The notes beneath the pieces were generated by a model, which searched no databases, was not told the origin of the DNA, and saw only the letters and a program-made list of their open reading frames with translations. DNA of 64,000 nt from Galbibacter mesophilus (lineage in GTDB: Bacteria; Bacteroidota; Bacteroidia; Flavobacteriales; Flavobacteriaceae): assembly GCF_023721415.1 (NCBI RefSeq), contig NZ_JAMQVC010000002.1:310001-374000 (forward strand). Reading direction: 5' to 3'. Made by a program: the position numbers and the translations under genes. Shown here piece after piece: positions 26,029-36,596 of this stretch (position 1 is the first letter of the stretch; every line of letters starts with the position of its first letter).

Positions 26029-28806
26029 TTAAATCTTTTCCTTAAGATATTTGCCTGTGAAACTTGCTTTAACCTTACTGATTTCTTCGGGCGTACCGGA
26101 TGCCAATAAATTCCCGCCTTTTTCTCCACCAAGCGGACCTAAATCAACTATATAATCGGCGCACTTTATTAAATCGATATTGTGCTCTACCACGATGATG
26201 GAATGACCAATCTCCAGCAGCGCATCAAACGATTTTAAAAGCTTTTTTATATCATGAAAATGGAGTCCAGTAGTAGGTTCATCAAAAATAAAGAGGGTTT
26301 TGTTCTTCGTTTGTCCCTTCACCAAAAAAGAAGCCAGTTTAATACGTTGCGCTTCCCCACCTGATAGCGTAGAGGAAGATTGCCCCAAAGTAACATACCC
26401 AAGACCAACATCCTGCAACGGCTGTAATTTGGAAGCGATTTTAGTTTCCTTATGTTCACTAAAAAAAGCTACCGCATCATCAATCGTCATTGTTAAAATA
26501 TCGTCGATGTTTTTGTCTTGGAATTTTACTTCCAGCACTTCCTTTTTAAAGCGTTTCCCACCACAGGTTTCACATTCCAAATGAACATCGGCCATAAACT
26601 GCATCTCTATGGTCACTTCGCCTTCCCCTTTACAGGTTTCGCAACGCCCACCATCTACATTGAAAGAGAAGTGTTTAGGTTGATAACCACGAAGCTTGGA
26701 AAGCTTTTGTTTGGCAAATAATGCTCTAATGTCGTCGTAGGCTTTGATGTAGGTTACCGGATTGGATCGGGAAGAACGGCCAATCGGATTTTGATCCACA
26801 AATTCAACGGAAGTAAGCGAACTGTATTTCCCTTCAATTCCCGTAAATTCTCCTATTTTTTCACCAAATCCGCCAGTTTCCTTTAAAATAGCAGGATAAA
26901 GGATTCGTTTTACCAAAGTACTTTTACCACTTCCCGAAACACCTGTTACCACGGTTAGGGTGTTTAATGGGAATGTAACGTCGATGTTTTTTAGGTTGTT
27001 TTCCCGAGCGCCATTAATTTTAATGAAGTTTTTGCTCACTCTCCGTTTATTGGGAACGGCAATTTCATCCGCGCCGCTTAAATAGTTGGCGGTTAATGTA
27101 TTATTCTGAAGGATTTCGTTAAATGTGCCTGTAGCCACAACATTTCCACCTAAAGTACCCGCTTCCGGACCAATATCGATAATTTCATCAGCTGCTTTCA
27201 TGATGTCTTCGTCATGCTCTACCACAATCACCGTATTTCCCAAATCCCGTAACGATTGAAGCACGGAAATTAGTTTTTCTGTGTCTTTTGGGTGCAAACC
27301 AATACTTGGTTCATCTAAAATATACATGGAGCCAACCAAACTACTTCCTAAAGAAGTGGCAAGATTAATTCGCTGGGATTCCCCTCCGGAAAGGCTGTTG
27401 GATTTTCTGTTCAGCGTTAAATAATCCAGTCCTACATTACTCAAAAATTCGAGTCGGCTATTGATTTCCTTTAATAATCGGTTGGAAATAGCTTCATCAT
27501 TTTTAGAAAGCTCAAGTTCTTTAAAATGCTGCTGTAATTTATGAAGTGGCATTTCTACCAAATCGGTAATAGTTTTATCGCCAACTTTTACATAATTCGC
27601 TTCAACCCGTAACCGTTTTCCCTTACAAAGAGAACATTTAGTTTTTCCACGGTATCGAGAAAGCATCACCCGATTTTGAATCTTGTAACTTTTCTCTTCC
27701 AATTCAGCAAAAAAATCAGTCAGCCCCGTAAAATATTTATTACCACTCCAAACCAATTCCCTTTGCTCTTCAGTAAGTTCATACCAAGGTTTATGGATGG
27801 GAAAGTCAAATTTATAGGCATTGTTTACCAACTGATCGCGGTACCAGCTCATGCTATCGCCCCGCCAAGCAAAAATGGCATTGTCGTAAATAGACAGACT
27901 GGTGTTGGGAACAATCAGTTCTTCGTCCAAACCAATTACATCGCCGTAACCTTCGCAGCGCGGGCAAGCTCCGTACGGATTATTAAAACTGAACAAATGC
28001 ACGTTGGGTTCCAAGAACTGCATTCCATCCAGTTCAAATTTATTGCTGAAATGCATCTGTTCCCCAGTACTTACATTTTCAATTATGCAAGTGCCTTTGC
28101 CTTCAAAAAAAGCGGTATCCACAGCATCTGCCAATCGGTTGTAGAAATCCTCATCATCTTTAACCACAATTCGATCAACCACCAAAAAGAAATCATGATC
28201 AATTTCCTTTTCAATCTCGTCAATCCTTAGAACCTCCTCTTTGTATTTTATTCGGGCAAATCCTTGTTGCGAGAGAATCTCCAAAGTTTTTATAACACTT
28301 CTATCTTCTGGAATATGAACGGGCGCCAACAACAAAAGTTTTGTGCGTTCTTCATACGATTTTACATGATTTACAACATCAGTAACCGTATTTTTCTTGA
28401 CTTCATTTCCAGAAATAGGGGAGTAAGTGCGGCCCACGCGAGCATACAATAACTTTAAATAATCGTAAATTTCGGTAGTCGTTCCCACGGTAGAACGTGG
28501 ATTAGTAGAATTTACCTTCTGTTCTATGGCAATTGCCGGTGCAATGCCTTTTATATAATCTACTTTTGGTTTGTTTAGACGCCCCAAAAACTGTCTGGCA
28601 TAAGACGAAAGACTTTCCACATAACGTCGTTGGCCTTCCGCATAAAGCGTATCGAAAGCAAGGGAAGATTTTCCACTACCTGATAAACCGGTAATAACCA
28701 CCAATTTATTTCGGGGAATAACAACGTTTATGTTTTTAAGATTGTGGAGCTTAGCCCCTTTTATAATTATGTTTTCTTTCGGGTTAACTTTGTTGATGTC
28801 TGTCAT
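26029..28806 (-). CDS. uvrA: excinuclease ABC subunit A
   Basis: 925 residues from the ATG at 28806 ([13 protein letters not shown]); an in-frame ATG seven codons upstream is possible. Two ABC ATPase modules are clear: Walker [16 protein letters not shown] near residue 40 and [13 protein letters not shown] in the second half, with [12 protein letters not shown] and [12 protein letters not shown] signatures. The second zinc module ([16 protein letters not shown] ... [12 protein letters not shown]) is complete. The first zinc module retains only the second CxxC ([10 protein letters not shown]); the usual first pair is replaced by [14 protein letters not shown]. UvrA finds bulky DNA lesions and loads UvrB in nucleotide excision repair. 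Length is typical. Confidence 0.96.
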   Translation of the reverse strand: MTDINKVNPKENIIIKGAKLHNLKNINVVIPRNKLVVITGLSGSGKSSLAFDTLYAEGQRRYVESLSSYARQFLGRLNKPKVDYIKGIAPAIAIEQKVNSTNPRSTVGTTTEIYDYLKLLYARVGRTYSPISGNEVKKNTVTDVVNHVKSYEERTKLLLLAPVHIPEDRSVIKTLEILSQQGFARIKYKEEVLRIDEIEKEIDHDFFLVVDRIVVKDDEDFYNRLADAVDTAFFEGKGTCIIENVSTGEQMHFSNKFELDGMQFLEPNVHLFSFNNPYGACPRCEGYGDVIGLDEELIVPNTSLSIYDNAIFAWRGDSMSWYRDQLVNNAYKFDFPIHKPWYELTEEQRELVWSGNKYFTGLTDFFAELEEKSYKIQNRVMLSRYRGKTKCSLCKGKRLRVEANYVKVGDKTITDLVEMPLHKLQQHFKELELSKNDEAISNRLLKEINSRLEFLSNVGLDYLTLNRKSNSLSGGESQRINLATSLGSSLVGSMYILDEPSIGLHPKDTEKLISVLQSLRDLGNTVIVVEHDEDIMKAADEIIDIGPEAGTLGGNVVATGTFNEILQNNTLTANYLSGADEIAVPNKRRVSKNFIKINGARENNLKNIDVTFPLNTLTVVTGVSGSGKSTLVKRILYPAILKETGGFGEKIGEFTGIEGKYSSLTSVEFVDQNPIGRSSRSNPVTYIKAYDDIRALFAKQKLSKLRGYQPKHFSFNVDGGRCETCKGEGEVTIEMQFMADVHLECETCGGKRFKKEVLEVKFQDKNIDDILTMTIDDAVAFFSEHKETKIASKLQPLQDVGLGYVTLGQSSSTLSGGEAQRIKLASFLVKGQTKNKTLFIFDEPTTGLHFHDIKKLLKSFDALLEIGHSIIVVEHNIDLIKCADYIVDLGPLGGEKGGNLLASGTPEEISKVKASFTGKYLKEKI

Positions 28807-28993
28807 AGCAATTTTAACAAAAAACAAAGATAAGAATCTCCAGTTATGTTTAGAAGGGAATGTTTGGGAGAAGTTTTTGGAATTGGAATGCTAAGGATAT
28901 AATTTTAGTAATTTGACTTCCATCCTCTGGAATTAATTTTTTCTTGCAGCTGTTATTTGCAGCTTTTAGGTTTTTCAACTTGGCTTTAGCCGA

Positions 28994-29626
28994 TTACTTA
29001 TCGTACGGAAATTTACGTGTAGATTTGCGCATCATTGCTTCGATAATGTCGTAAGTGTTCTTCCCTGATTTTCTGGTAATCACTTTTTCGTACTTCCAAA
29101 GTAATTTACCTGTATCTCCATCACTTAATTTAATAGCGATTCTTCCATAATCGGAAGTTCCGGAGATAAAGGAAATAAAGTCAAAATCCGTAGAAACCCC
29201 TTTAGAAATAAGGGCATTCAAGGCAAGGTCACCGGAAATTATGGCGTCCACATTCAGTATTTTACATAAATCCTGGGTGGTGTAAATATCCAAATTCATT
29301 AAGTTAATACCTTCTTTGGCAAGCAGGGCATTGGTGTTTTTAATGTCTTGGAACTCGATACGGTAATCTTTCCGTTTATGCATTTTTAGGAAATAGGTTT
29401 CCAAGGCATTTTGAACTTCATAACCTTCCTTCTCCTGTAATTCTTTAAGCTTTGCTTCACTTAAGTCTTTGTTTTTTAGTTCCAATCGTGCATCAAAAGG
29501 AAGAATGGCTACCATTTTATGGTCTTTGCTCATCTCTTCAAAAGCGTCACTTTGGTAAATTGTTTTCTGTCCGAATGCCGTAAACTGTATCAGTACAATT
29601 AAAACGTAAAAAATGTTTTTCTTCAT
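28994..29626 (-). CDS. secreted or periplasmic protein in M23/TonB operon
   Basis: 210 residues with an N-terminal signal peptide (FYVLIVLIQFTAFGQKT; no lipobox Cys). A VAILPFDARLE strand near residue 39, followed by a mixed alpha/beta region with DAIISGDLALNAL and GKLLWKYEKVITRKSG, is reminiscent of CsgG/GNA1162-type envelope proteins, but similarity is weak. It begins three bases after the TonB receptor stop and is the last gene of a three-gene minus-strand operon with an M23 peptidase, suggesting an envelope role. Function unknown. Confidence 0.65.
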   Translation of the reverse strand: MKKNIFYVLIVLIQFTAFGQKTIYQSDAFEEMSKDHKMVAILPFDARLELKNKDLSEAKLKELQEKEGYEVQNALETYFLKMHKRKDYRIEFQDIKNTNALLAKEGINLMNLDIYTTQDLCKILNVDAIISGDLALNALISKGVSTDFDFISFISGTSDYGRIAIKLSDGDTGKLLWKYEKVITRKSGKNTYDIIEAMMRKSTRKFPYDK

Positions 29627-29629
29627 TAT

Positions 29630-32059
29630 CTAAAACCTCAATCCTGCTTTAATATTAAATATTCTTCCGGTCATGTAGTTGGGTATAGCGTATTGTCGGT
29701 TAGTGTAATAATCGTTTACCCACGTATTGGTTATGGTGTTTTGGATGTCAAAAATATTGAAAATCTCAAAGCCTACCTCAATTTCTTTGAATTTGTTGGT
29801 CCAATGTCCAGGTTTAACATTCTGCTTACCATCTACAAACACATAATTAACTCCTACATCCAATCGTTTATAGGATGGTAGCCTTGTTTGGTATTCGTAT
29901 GGATTAGCATAGTTTGGTGACCCTCCGGGTACACCGGTATTGTAAACTCCGTTTAAGTACAATTTTACATTGGGGATGCTTGGGATATAATCTTGAAACA
30001 GCACGGCAAACTTCAATCGTTGGTCGGTAGGCCTAGGAATGTAACCGTTATTTTCTATGTTTTCTTCAGTTTTCAGATAGCCTAAACTTACCCAAGATTC
30101 GGTACCGGGTACGAATTCACCGTTTAATCTGAGGTCTAATCCGTAAGCATAGGCCACTGCATTGTTGTTGGCAGCGTAGCGGATACGTACGTTTTCCAGA
30201 GTATACGGATTTACTTCATCAATATATTTGTAGTAAGCTTCTGAAATTAACTTAAATGGTCGGTCCCATAATTTGAAACTATAGTCGTGTCCCAATACCA
30301 AATGATAAGATTTTTGTGCTTTAACATCTGGTTGAACAGTACCTGTGCTATCACGAAGTTCCCTGTAAAATGGAGGTTGTTGGTACACTCCGCCCGCAAT
30401 TCTAAAGAGCATATCTTTTTCCCAATCGGGTTTTATGGAAAACTGCGCCCTCGGACTCACAATGAAGTGTGATTGCGATGATATACTGTCACCAGAAACA
30501 TTCCAGTACTGCGCCCTAACTCCAGCATTTAACCACACTTTCGCATCGCCTAGATAGGCAAGCTTGCTCCATTGGGCAAAACCGGATATTCTATTGTTTT
30601 CCGTGTTGTTTTGTGCATTTATATTATTAAAAGATGGAATTTCCCAAGCATTTGGGAACGAAATGGAGTCATTAGTAAATCCCGTGGTGTCAATAGCTTC
30701 AAATTCATCCAAAAGGTCATCAAATTTTTCGTAGCTGTATTTTACACCCCATTCTACAGTAGTTTCATCTATTTCATAAAACCCTTTATGTTGAAGGTTG
30801 AAAATAATTGCATCAAGGTCGTTTCGGGCGTATTCAAATTGCCTGCCGACTTCAATAAAATCTTCCACCAAACCTCCCATTTCAGGATTAATTTCACCTA
30901 TTCGGTATCTTGAAGCAATGTTGTAATATTCTTTTTCTTCAGTATGAAATAATGAAGCTATAAATTTTAAAGTGGTTTTTTCATTCAATTTATAATTCCC
31001 TTTAAGCGCTCCAAAAGCGGTTTTGTAAGAATCCTCTTCCTCGCCGATATAATCCACACGAATAGCAATGGGCCTGTCAAAAGTTCCTGTGGTAGTTTGG
31101 CGACTTTGGGGCTGGTAATCGTATTCATTTAAAGATAGATTTCCTAAAAATTGTAGTTGAAACCTGCCTGAAAACCGATACGTTAAAAATGTCTGTGCAT
31201 CTGCAAAAACCGGATTAAAATTACTTTCCACATCGGTACTGTTAATAAGTAAGCTATTGTTTCGGTAACGAACTCCAGTGAGTGTTGTGAACTTTTGGTC
31301 TTTGGAAGCCGTGCCTAAAAATGCACTTCCTCCTAGAAAACTTGCATGAGCACCGCCGGTTAATTGACGAGGGGTTTTGTAAGTAACGTCCAACACAGAA
31401 GAAAGCTTGTCGCCATATTTCGATTGAAATCCGCCTGCCGAAAAATCGATATTCTGAATCAAGTCGGTATTTATAAAACTCATACCTTCCTGTTGCCCTG
31501 AACGGATGAGAAAAGGCCTGTACACCTCAATTTCGTTTACATACACGAGGTTTTCGTCATAATTGCCACCCCTTACCGCATATTGAGTGCTCAACTCGTT
31601 GTTGGAATTAACCCCGGGAAGCGTTTTCAAAATATTTTCTACTCCTGCATTGGCACCGGGTATGGAACGAACTACCTCAGGTTCTATATTTTGTATGCCC
31701 TCAACACTTTTCTGATTTCTGGAAGAAACCACCACCTCACCAATTTGCTCAATTTCGGTCTTCATCACGGGGTTAAACTCGAAATATTCCCCGTTTTTTA
31801 ACTGAATGGTGAGTGATGTTTTTTCGAATGAAACGTGACTAAATGTAACCGTGATTTTTTCTTCTGAAGGCATTATTAGCTGATAAAAACCATTTTCGTT
31901 AGTTTTTGTATTTCCATCAGTGGAAGCTACCATTACATCTTCAATAGGGGTAGAGTCCTCACCAAGCACTACTCCAGTTAAGGTTGCTGTTTGGGCAAAA
32001 CTGGAAGTTACTGCTGAAGCTAGAATTAGAAAAAAAAATAGTTCTTTAGTGAAATTCAA
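29630..32059 (-). CDS. TonB-dependent receptor
   Basis: 809 residues with signal peptide (LFFFLILASAVTSSFA). Residues ~23-105 are a carboxypeptidase-regulatory-like domain (TLTGVVLGEDSTPIEDVMVA), followed by a plug domain (ILKTLPGVNSNNELSTQYAV, then RGGNYDENLVYVNEIEVYRP) and a long barrel ending in an aromatic (GRIFNIKAGLRF). It should import a substrate across the outer membrane with TonB/ExbBD. No SusD-like gene is adjacent. It lies 10 bp after the M23 peptidase stop and 3 bp before the next gene, so the three genes are an operon. Substrate unknown. Confidence 0.9.
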   Translation of the reverse strand: MNFTKELFFFLILASAVTSSFAQTATLTGVVLGEDSTPIEDVMVASTDGNTKTNENGFYQLIMPSEEKITVTFSHVSFEKTSLTIQLKNGEYFEFNPVMKTEIEQIGEVVVSSRNQKSVEGIQNIEPEVVRSIPGANAGVENILKTLPGVNSNNELSTQYAVRGGNYDENLVYVNEIEVYRPFLIRSGQQEGMSFINTDLIQNIDFSAGGFQSKYGDKLSSVLDVTYKTPRQLTGGAHASFLGGSAFLGTASKDQKFTTLTGVRYRNNSLLINSTDVESNFNPVFADAQTFLTYRFSGRFQLQFLGNLSLNEYDYQPQSRQTTTGTFDRPIAIRVDYIGEEEDSYKTAFGALKGNYKLNEKTTLKFIASLFHTEEKEYYNIASRYRIGEINPEMGGLVEDFIEVGRQFEYARNDLDAIIFNLQHKGFYEIDETTVEWGVKYSYEKFDDLLDEFEAIDTTGFTNDSISFPNAWEIPSFNNINAQNNTENNRISGFAQWSKLAYLGDAKVWLNAGVRAQYWNVSGDSISSQSHFIVSPRAQFSIKPDWEKDMLFRIAGGVYQQPPFYRELRDSTGTVQPDVKAQKSYHLVLGHDYSFKLWDRPFKLISEAYYKYIDEVNPYTLENVRIRYAANNNAVAYAYGLDLRLNGEFVPGTESWVSLGYLKTEENIENNGYIPRPTDQRLKFAVLFQDYIPSIPNVKLYLNGVYNTGVPGGSPNYANPYEYQTRLPSYKRLDVGVNYVFVDGKQNVKPGHWTNKFKEIEVGFEIFNIFDIQNTITNTWVNDYYTNRQYAIPNYMTGRIFNIKAGLRF

Positions 32060-32069
32060 TGATGCGGGT

Positions 32070-33755
32070 TTATTTCATATAAAATTCAGCATTAAATGTA
32101 GTACTATTTCCTACATTATCGGTAACAATCACTTCCAAATTATGTGCTTCTACATTAAAATCAACATCACTTAAGTCGAACGTTATGGTATTTTCTTTGT
32201 ACTCATATTCCATTAACACCCATTCGCCGTTTATAGTTGCCCTGTAAGAATTAATACCACTTAAATCATCGGTAATTTTCAATTTTATGTAACGAAAATT
32301 AGATAGCCACTGGCCATCCCGAAAGTTCAAAGGCCTTATTTTGGGAGCTACTGTGTCTTTAGCAATAGTAAACTTACCCAAATCTCTTGTGCGGGTGCTT
32401 AGCGTGTTTCCTTTGCGGTAAGTGTGTTCGTAATAATAATTGCCTTCATCGGTTTCATGAGCAATAAAAAGTTTGTCTTTATCCGTTTCCTCTAAATCAC
32501 TAATATCCATGCTGATGGTATAGTTGCTTTTCACTGGCGTTCTATCGTTGTGAATGATAATACCGTTTTCGTATTCGGACAAATCAATAAACAAATCGTA
32601 GTAAAAAGTGTTTGCCGGAAAATAGACCGAAGCCTTTCCGACGGAAAAAATATTGTCTCTTCCAGCAACCAGATATTGTCCGTTATTAGGATTTTTCACA
32701 GGCTTTGTAACTTCCTGCTTTTTTCCTTCCACTGGAATAACAATAGTGGTTGTGTTTTGAGCATAATCGGATACTTCCAAAGTGACTTGGTAAGACATTC
32801 CTTCATTTATGGAGATGAGACCGCTATTTTCCCGGTTTTTATAAATGCTCAACTTGTTGTAGGGTTCTATATAGCATTTTTGTATTCGGGTTCTGCTATC
32901 TATGTAAGTAGAATAATCAATCAAGGTGTTAATATACCTACTTTCATCGAAAGAAAATTTTTCGAAGTTATATTCAAAATTCACCGTTCCGTTTACGGAA
33001 GTACAAATTTTATAAGGACCGTTTTTGTTGTAAGCCATATCCAATTGGTCATAAGTTTCAACACCCAATCCAATTGCTCCAAAAGCTTCAACTTTATCAG
33101 CAATATAGGTGTTTTCATTTTCTTTGGTAAGCCTTAGTTCTATTCTTTTATTGGAATTGTTTACCGCGGAAGTGTCCCCAACAGCATACGCATAAACACC
33201 CATTACACGGGGCGCTTTAGTGTCTTTAATGTTATATCCAAACAGAAGTGGATTCATAGGTCTGGAATTCTCATCCCGGATTTCGTAATGAAGGTGCGGA
33301 CCGCCACTACCGCCTGTATTTCCGCTTAAAGCAATTAATTCGCCTTTTTTAAGCTGAAATTTATCAGTAGTAGGGAAAAGCTCTATTTCATAGGATTGTT
33401 TTTTGTATTGTTGTTCTTTCACATACGCTTCAATTTCAGGTGAAAATTTTTGTAAATGACCATAAACAGTGGTGTAGCCATTCGGGTGCGTAACGTAAAC
33501 AGCTTTTCCGTAGCCATAAGTCTGTACTTTAATTCTAGACACATAACCGTCTGCGGTAGTATAGATGTCCAATCCCTCCCTTTGTTGCGTTTTAATATCA
33601 ATTCCAGCATGGAAATGATTGGAACGAAACTCACCAAATGTACCTGCTAATACGATGGGAATATCCACCGGAGAACCGAAATAATCTTGTGGATACTTAT
33701 TCTGGGAAAAAAGCAACTGGCAACCTAAAACCAGTGTTAAAAACAGATAGCGCAT
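32070..33755 (-). CDS. M23-family peptidoglycan endopeptidase
   Basis: 561 residues from the ATG at 33755 (MRYLFLTLVLGCQLLFS); the longer frame from 33776 places seven residues before the signal peptide. The LytM/M23 metallopeptidase domain has zinc ligands in NHFHAGIDIKT near residues 46-56 and GGPHLHYEIRD near 160. The ~380 residues after it are beta-rich and may fold as several Ig-like domains (VTLEVSDYAQNTTTIVIPVE, KLKITDDLSGINSYRATING). It is probably periplasmic and cleaves peptidoglycan cross-links or activates amidases. It is first in the operon with a TonB receptor and a secreted protein. Confidence 0.9.
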   Translation of the reverse strand: MRYLFLTLVLGCQLLFSQNKYPQDYFGSPVDIPIVLAGTFGEFRSNHFHAGIDIKTQQREGLDIYTTADGYVSRIKVQTYGYGKAVYVTHPNGYTTVYGHLQKFSPEIEAYVKEQQYKKQSYEIELFPTTDKFQLKKGELIALSGNTGGSGGPHLHYEIRDENSRPMNPLLFGYNIKDTKAPRVMGVYAYAVGDTSAVNNSNKRIELRLTKENENTYIADKVEAFGAIGLGVETYDQLDMAYNKNGPYKICTSVNGTVNFEYNFEKFSFDESRYINTLIDYSTYIDSRTRIQKCYIEPYNKLSIYKNRENSGLISINEGMSYQVTLEVSDYAQNTTTIVIPVEGKKQEVTKPVKNPNNGQYLVAGRDNIFSVGKASVYFPANTFYYDLFIDLSEYENGIIIHNDRTPVKSNYTISMDISDLEETDKDKLFIAHETDEGNYYYEHTYRKGNTLSTRTRDLGKFTIAKDTVAPKIRPLNFRDGQWLSNFRYIKLKITDDLSGINSYRATINGEWVLMEYEYKENTITFDLSDVDFNVEAHNLEVIVTDNVGNSTTFNAEFYMK

Positions 33756-33977
33756 GAAAAAAATGTTATACGGCAAAAATAGATAATAGATAATTAAAGA
33801 AGAAAAAACTACGGTTAAAACGCATTTTTCATTATCTTAGTGTTATTAAAGTTTATAGCTTGGTCTAAGCGATATTTTAAAATTCTGAATAGTTTTATTA
33901 GCAAAAAATAAGTTTATTTCATTTTTATACGGTTAAAAATTGCTAAATAAAGCTTAAAAAGAAATTTTTATAAAGTA

Positions 33978-34008
33978 TTGTGAAGTATATAAAGGTATAT
34001 TAACTTTG
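33978..34008 (+). promoter_or_regulatory. Bacteroidota-type promoter of the zap genes
   Basis: TTG (33978-33980), a 20-bp spacer and TAACTTTG (34001-34008) match the TTG / TAnnTTTG consensus of the primary sigma factor in this phylum, 28 bp before the ATG at 34036. Confidence 0.7.
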
Positions 34009-34035
34009 TAAAGATATGCGTTGAATATTGCATGT

Positions 34036-34326
34036 ATGAGTGAGATTATAGAAATTGTTGATTCTCTGGAAAGTAAGGTTGGTAAGTTGCTTGATAAATT
34101 GCAACAAGAACAACAAACCAATAAAAAATTACGACAGGAATTGACAACTTCGAAGCAGGAAAATAATGAATTGGCTAATTCCATTGAAGATTGGAAAGCA
34201 AAATATGAATCGCTCAAAATGGCAAATTCAATGCTTGGCAGTAATGAAAATAAAACGGAAGCTAAGCTTAAAATAAATACTTTAATTCGGGAAATAGACT
34301 ACTGTATTACGCAGTTATCCGAATAA
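34036..34326 (+). CDS. small coiled-coil protein upstream of zapA
   Basis: 96 residues from ATG 34036 (MSEIIEIVDSLESKVGKLLD); a TTG five codons earlier is less likely. The sequence is almost entirely a heptad coiled coil (LLDKLQQEQQTNKKLRQEL, ENNELANSIEDWKAKYESLK), with a C-terminal LIREIDYCITQLSE. It resembles ZapB-like or FtsL-like division coiled coils in size but homology is not obvious. It lies 17 bp before zapA and shares its promoter, so a role beside ZapA at the division ring is likely but inferred. Confidence 0.75.
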   Translation: MSEIIEIVDSLESKVGKLLDKLQQEQQTNKKLRQELTTSKQENNELANSIEDWKAKYESLKMANSMLGSNENKTEAKLKINTLIREIDYCITQLSE

Positions 34327-34343
34327 AATGTTCTGAAACGGTA

Positions 34344-34634
34344 ATGAAAGACAAGCTTAAAATTAAAATATCTATTGCAGATAGGGTGTACCCACTAACC
34401 GTAAGTCCGTCACAGGAAGAAGGTTTGCGAAAGGCCGCCAAGAAGATAGATACGTTGATTAAGGAGTTTGAAAGAAACTATGCCGTAAGGGATAAGCAAG
34501 ATGTTTTGGCCATGTGTGCCTTGCAATTTGCCTCTAAAGTGGAACAGGAAGGTATTGAAACACATAAAATTAGTGAAGAGACGGAAGAGCGTTTGAAAAA
34601 TTTGGACGCTTTGCTATCTCAACATTTGGGCTAA
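34344..34634 (+). CDS. zapA: cell division protein ZapA
   Basis: 96 residues with the ZapA signature: LKIKISIADRVYPLTVSPSQ at the N-terminus (FtsZ-binding beta domain) and a C-terminal helix (DVLALCAL-like region DVLAMCALQFASKVEQE) for dimerisation or tetramerisation. ZapA cross-links FtsZ filaments in the Z ring. It is cotranscribed with the upstream coiled-coil gene; its stop is 39 bp before the conserved 6S-like RNA stem, the same gene order as in Gammaproteobacteria (zapA-ssrS). Confidence 0.88.
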   Translation: MKDKLKIKISIADRVYPLTVSPSQEEGLRKAAKKIDTLIKEFERNYAVRDKQDVLAMCALQFASKVEQEGIETHKISEETEERLKNLDALLSQHLG

Positions 34635-34673
34635 GCCGAAATAAAATGTTCTTTTAAATAAAATAATGTTACT

Positions 34674-34868
34674 GCCTACATTGGTTGCATTTTTTTGACA
34701 AACTCAACAAGTATTAATTAAAAAAGGTGAGTTCGAATTGTAAAAGCAAGCCGCTCCTCTGATTAATTTCAGAACACAGGACTGCGGATCCTTGATCAGT
34801 TTGGTAGCCTTAAACCTGTTTTTAGGAGTTTGTACAAAACTTCAAATACCAATGTAGGCTTTTTTTTT
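34674..34868 (+). ncRNA. ssrS: 6S RNA (6S-Flavo-like)
   Basis: The 248-bp gap between zapA and rny contains a long self-complementary structure. The terminal stem GCCTACATTGGT (34674-34685) pairs perfectly with ACCAATGTAGGC (34848-34859) and is followed by a T9 tract. An internal stem ACAAACTC (34698) pairs with GAGTTTGT (34826), and an inner hairpin with CCGC/GCGG and CTGA/TCAG leaves a large central bubble as in 6S RNAs. 6S RNA binds the housekeeping RNA polymerase holoenzyme in stationary phase. Position behind zapA, size (~195 nt) and fold all support the call; confirmation would need a covariance search with the 6S-Flavo model. Confidence 0.8.
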
Positions 34869-34882
34869 AAATATATGTAAAG

Positions 34883-36445
34883 ATGGACAGTACACTATTG
34901 ATAATAGTTGGAGTAGTGGGGATAGTAGTTGGATTTCTAGTGGCGAAAATATTGGAAAAGCAAAACGCTACTAAAATTATCTCCGGAGCGAAAAAGGAAG
35001 CTCAAAAAATATTAAAAGAAGCAAAAACTGAAGGAGAAAGTATAAAGAAGGACAAAATACTTCAGGCAAAAGAAAAGTTTTTAGAATTAAAAGCAGAGCA
35101 TGAGAAAGTTATTGTTTCTAAAGATAAAAAGATAGCAGAAGCCGAAAAACGTACCAGAGATAAAGAGTCTCAAGTCTCTAACGAATTGGCAAAAAGCAAG
35201 AAAATAAATGCTGAAATTGAGGCCAAAAATAAAGATTATGATTACCGCTTAGAGTTTTTAGAGAAAAAACAAAGCGAGATAGATAAACTTCATAAAAATC
35301 AAATTGAACAGTTAGAAGTTATTTCCGGTTTATCTGCGGAAGAAGCAAGAGCTCAGTTGGTAGAATCGTTAAAGTCTGATGCTAAAAGCGATGCAATGAC
35401 GTATATTCAAAATACGTTGGAAGAAGCAAAGCTTACCGCTCAGCAAGAAGCCAAAAAAGTAATTGTAAACACCATTCAACGAATCGGTACCGAGGAAGCT
35501 ATCGATAACTGTGTTTCTGTATTCAATTTGGAGTCCGATGACGTGAAAGGAAGAATTATTGGTCGCGAAGGAAGAAATATCCGTGCGTTGGAATCGGCTA
35601 CTGGAGTAGAAATTATAGTAGACGATACACCTGAAGCGATTATTCTTTCCTGTTTTGATTCTGTTCGTCGTGAAATAGCGAGATTGTCCCTACACCGTTT
35701 AGTAACCGATGGCCGTATTCACCCAGCGCGTATTGAGGAGGTGGTGAAGAAAACCAAAAAACAGATTGAAGAAGAAATTATTGAGGTAGGTAAAAGAACT
35801 GTTATCGATTTAGGGATACACGGTTTACATCCAGAATTGATAAAAGCAGTAGGAAGAATGAAATACCGTTCTTCTTATGGTCAGAACCTGTTGCAACACT
35901 CCCGTGAGGTTGCCAAATTATGTAGTGTAATGGCAGCTGAATTAGGTGTAAATGCTAAATTAGCCAAAAGAGCTGGTCTATTACACGATATTGGAAAAGT
36001 GCCGGAAACTGAAATTGAAACTCCACACGCTATACTTGGTATGGAGTGGGCAGAGAAATACGGAGAGAAAGCCGAAGTTTGTAATGCAATCGGTGCTCAC
36101 CACGATGAAATTGAGATGAAATCGCTATTGGCACCTATCGTTCAGGTTTGTGATGCCATTAGTGGGGCGAGACCTGGAGCAAGACGACAGGTATTGGATT
36201 CTTACATCCAGCGTTTAAAAGACCTTGAAGAAATTGCTTTCGGATTTACAGGTGTGAAGAAGGCCTATGCTATTCAAGCAGGGCGTGAGCTTCGTGTAAT
36301 CGTAGAAAGTGAAAAAGTTTCAGATGATAAAGCTTCAGAATTATCATTTGAAATTTCACAAAAAATTCAAACGGATATGACTTATCCAGGGCAAGTTAAA
36401 ATTACGGTAATTAGAGAAACCAGAGCTGTGAATATTGCTAAGTAG
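34883..36445 (+). CDS. rny: ribonuclease Y
   Basis: 520 residues. The N-terminal transmembrane helix ([20 protein letters not shown]) anchors it to the membrane. A long Lys/Glu coiled coil (residues ~30-190) follows, then a KH domain ([16 protein letters not shown], near 215-280) and an HD domain with [27 protein letters not shown] and AHHDEIE metal-binding motifs. It is an endoribonuclease that begins mRNA decay. The ATG lies 14 bp after the end of the 6S-like RNA T-tract, and a terminator hairpin follows at 36477. Confidence 0.95.
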   Translation: MDSTLLIIVGVVGIVVGFLVAKILEKQNATKIISGAKKEAQKILKEAKTEGESIKKDKILQAKEKFLELKAEHEKVIVSKDKKIAEAEKRTRDKESQVSNELAKSKKINAEIEAKNKDYDYRLEFLEKKQSEIDKLHKNQIEQLEVISGLSAEEARAQLVESLKSDAKSDAMTYIQNTLEEAKLTAQQEAKKVIVNTIQRIGTEEAIDNCVSVFNLESDDVKGRIIGREGRNIRALESATGVEIIVDDTPEAIILSCFDSVRREIARLSLHRLVTDGRIHPARIEEVVKKTKKQIEEEIIEVGKRTVIDLGIHGLHPELIKAVGRMKYRSSYGQNLLQHSREVAKLCSVMAAELGVNAKLAKRAGLLHDIGKVPETEIETPHAILGMEWAEKYGEKAEVCNAIGAHHDEIEMKSLLAPIVQVCDAISGARPGARRQVLDSYIQRLKDLEEIAFGFTGVKKAYAIQAGRELRVIVESEKVSDDKASELSFEISQKIQTDMTYPGQVKITVIRETRAVNIAK

Positions 36446-36476
36446 CAAATTTCTGTCCTTAAATAAAAACCATTTT

Positions 36477-36506
36477 AAAGCCTAGTCGATTGACTGGGCT
36501 TTTTTA
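36477..36506 (+). terminator. rny terminator
   Basis: 11-bp stem AAAGCCTAGTC ... GACTGGGCTTT (one G-T pair) with T-run, 31 bp after the rny stop. Confidence 0.85.
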
Positions 36507-36596
36507 ATTCTTATTTATCGGGTTAAGTTCTTTCAATTAAATTGAGTATATTTAATATATCTATTTTATTTTGAGTGAATTATAACTTTTCGATTC

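Noticed and set aside
34674-34868. Possible riboswitch before rny
   Set aside because: The perfect long terminal stem, size, T-tract and zapA linkage fit a 6S RNA better than any riboswitch that I know.
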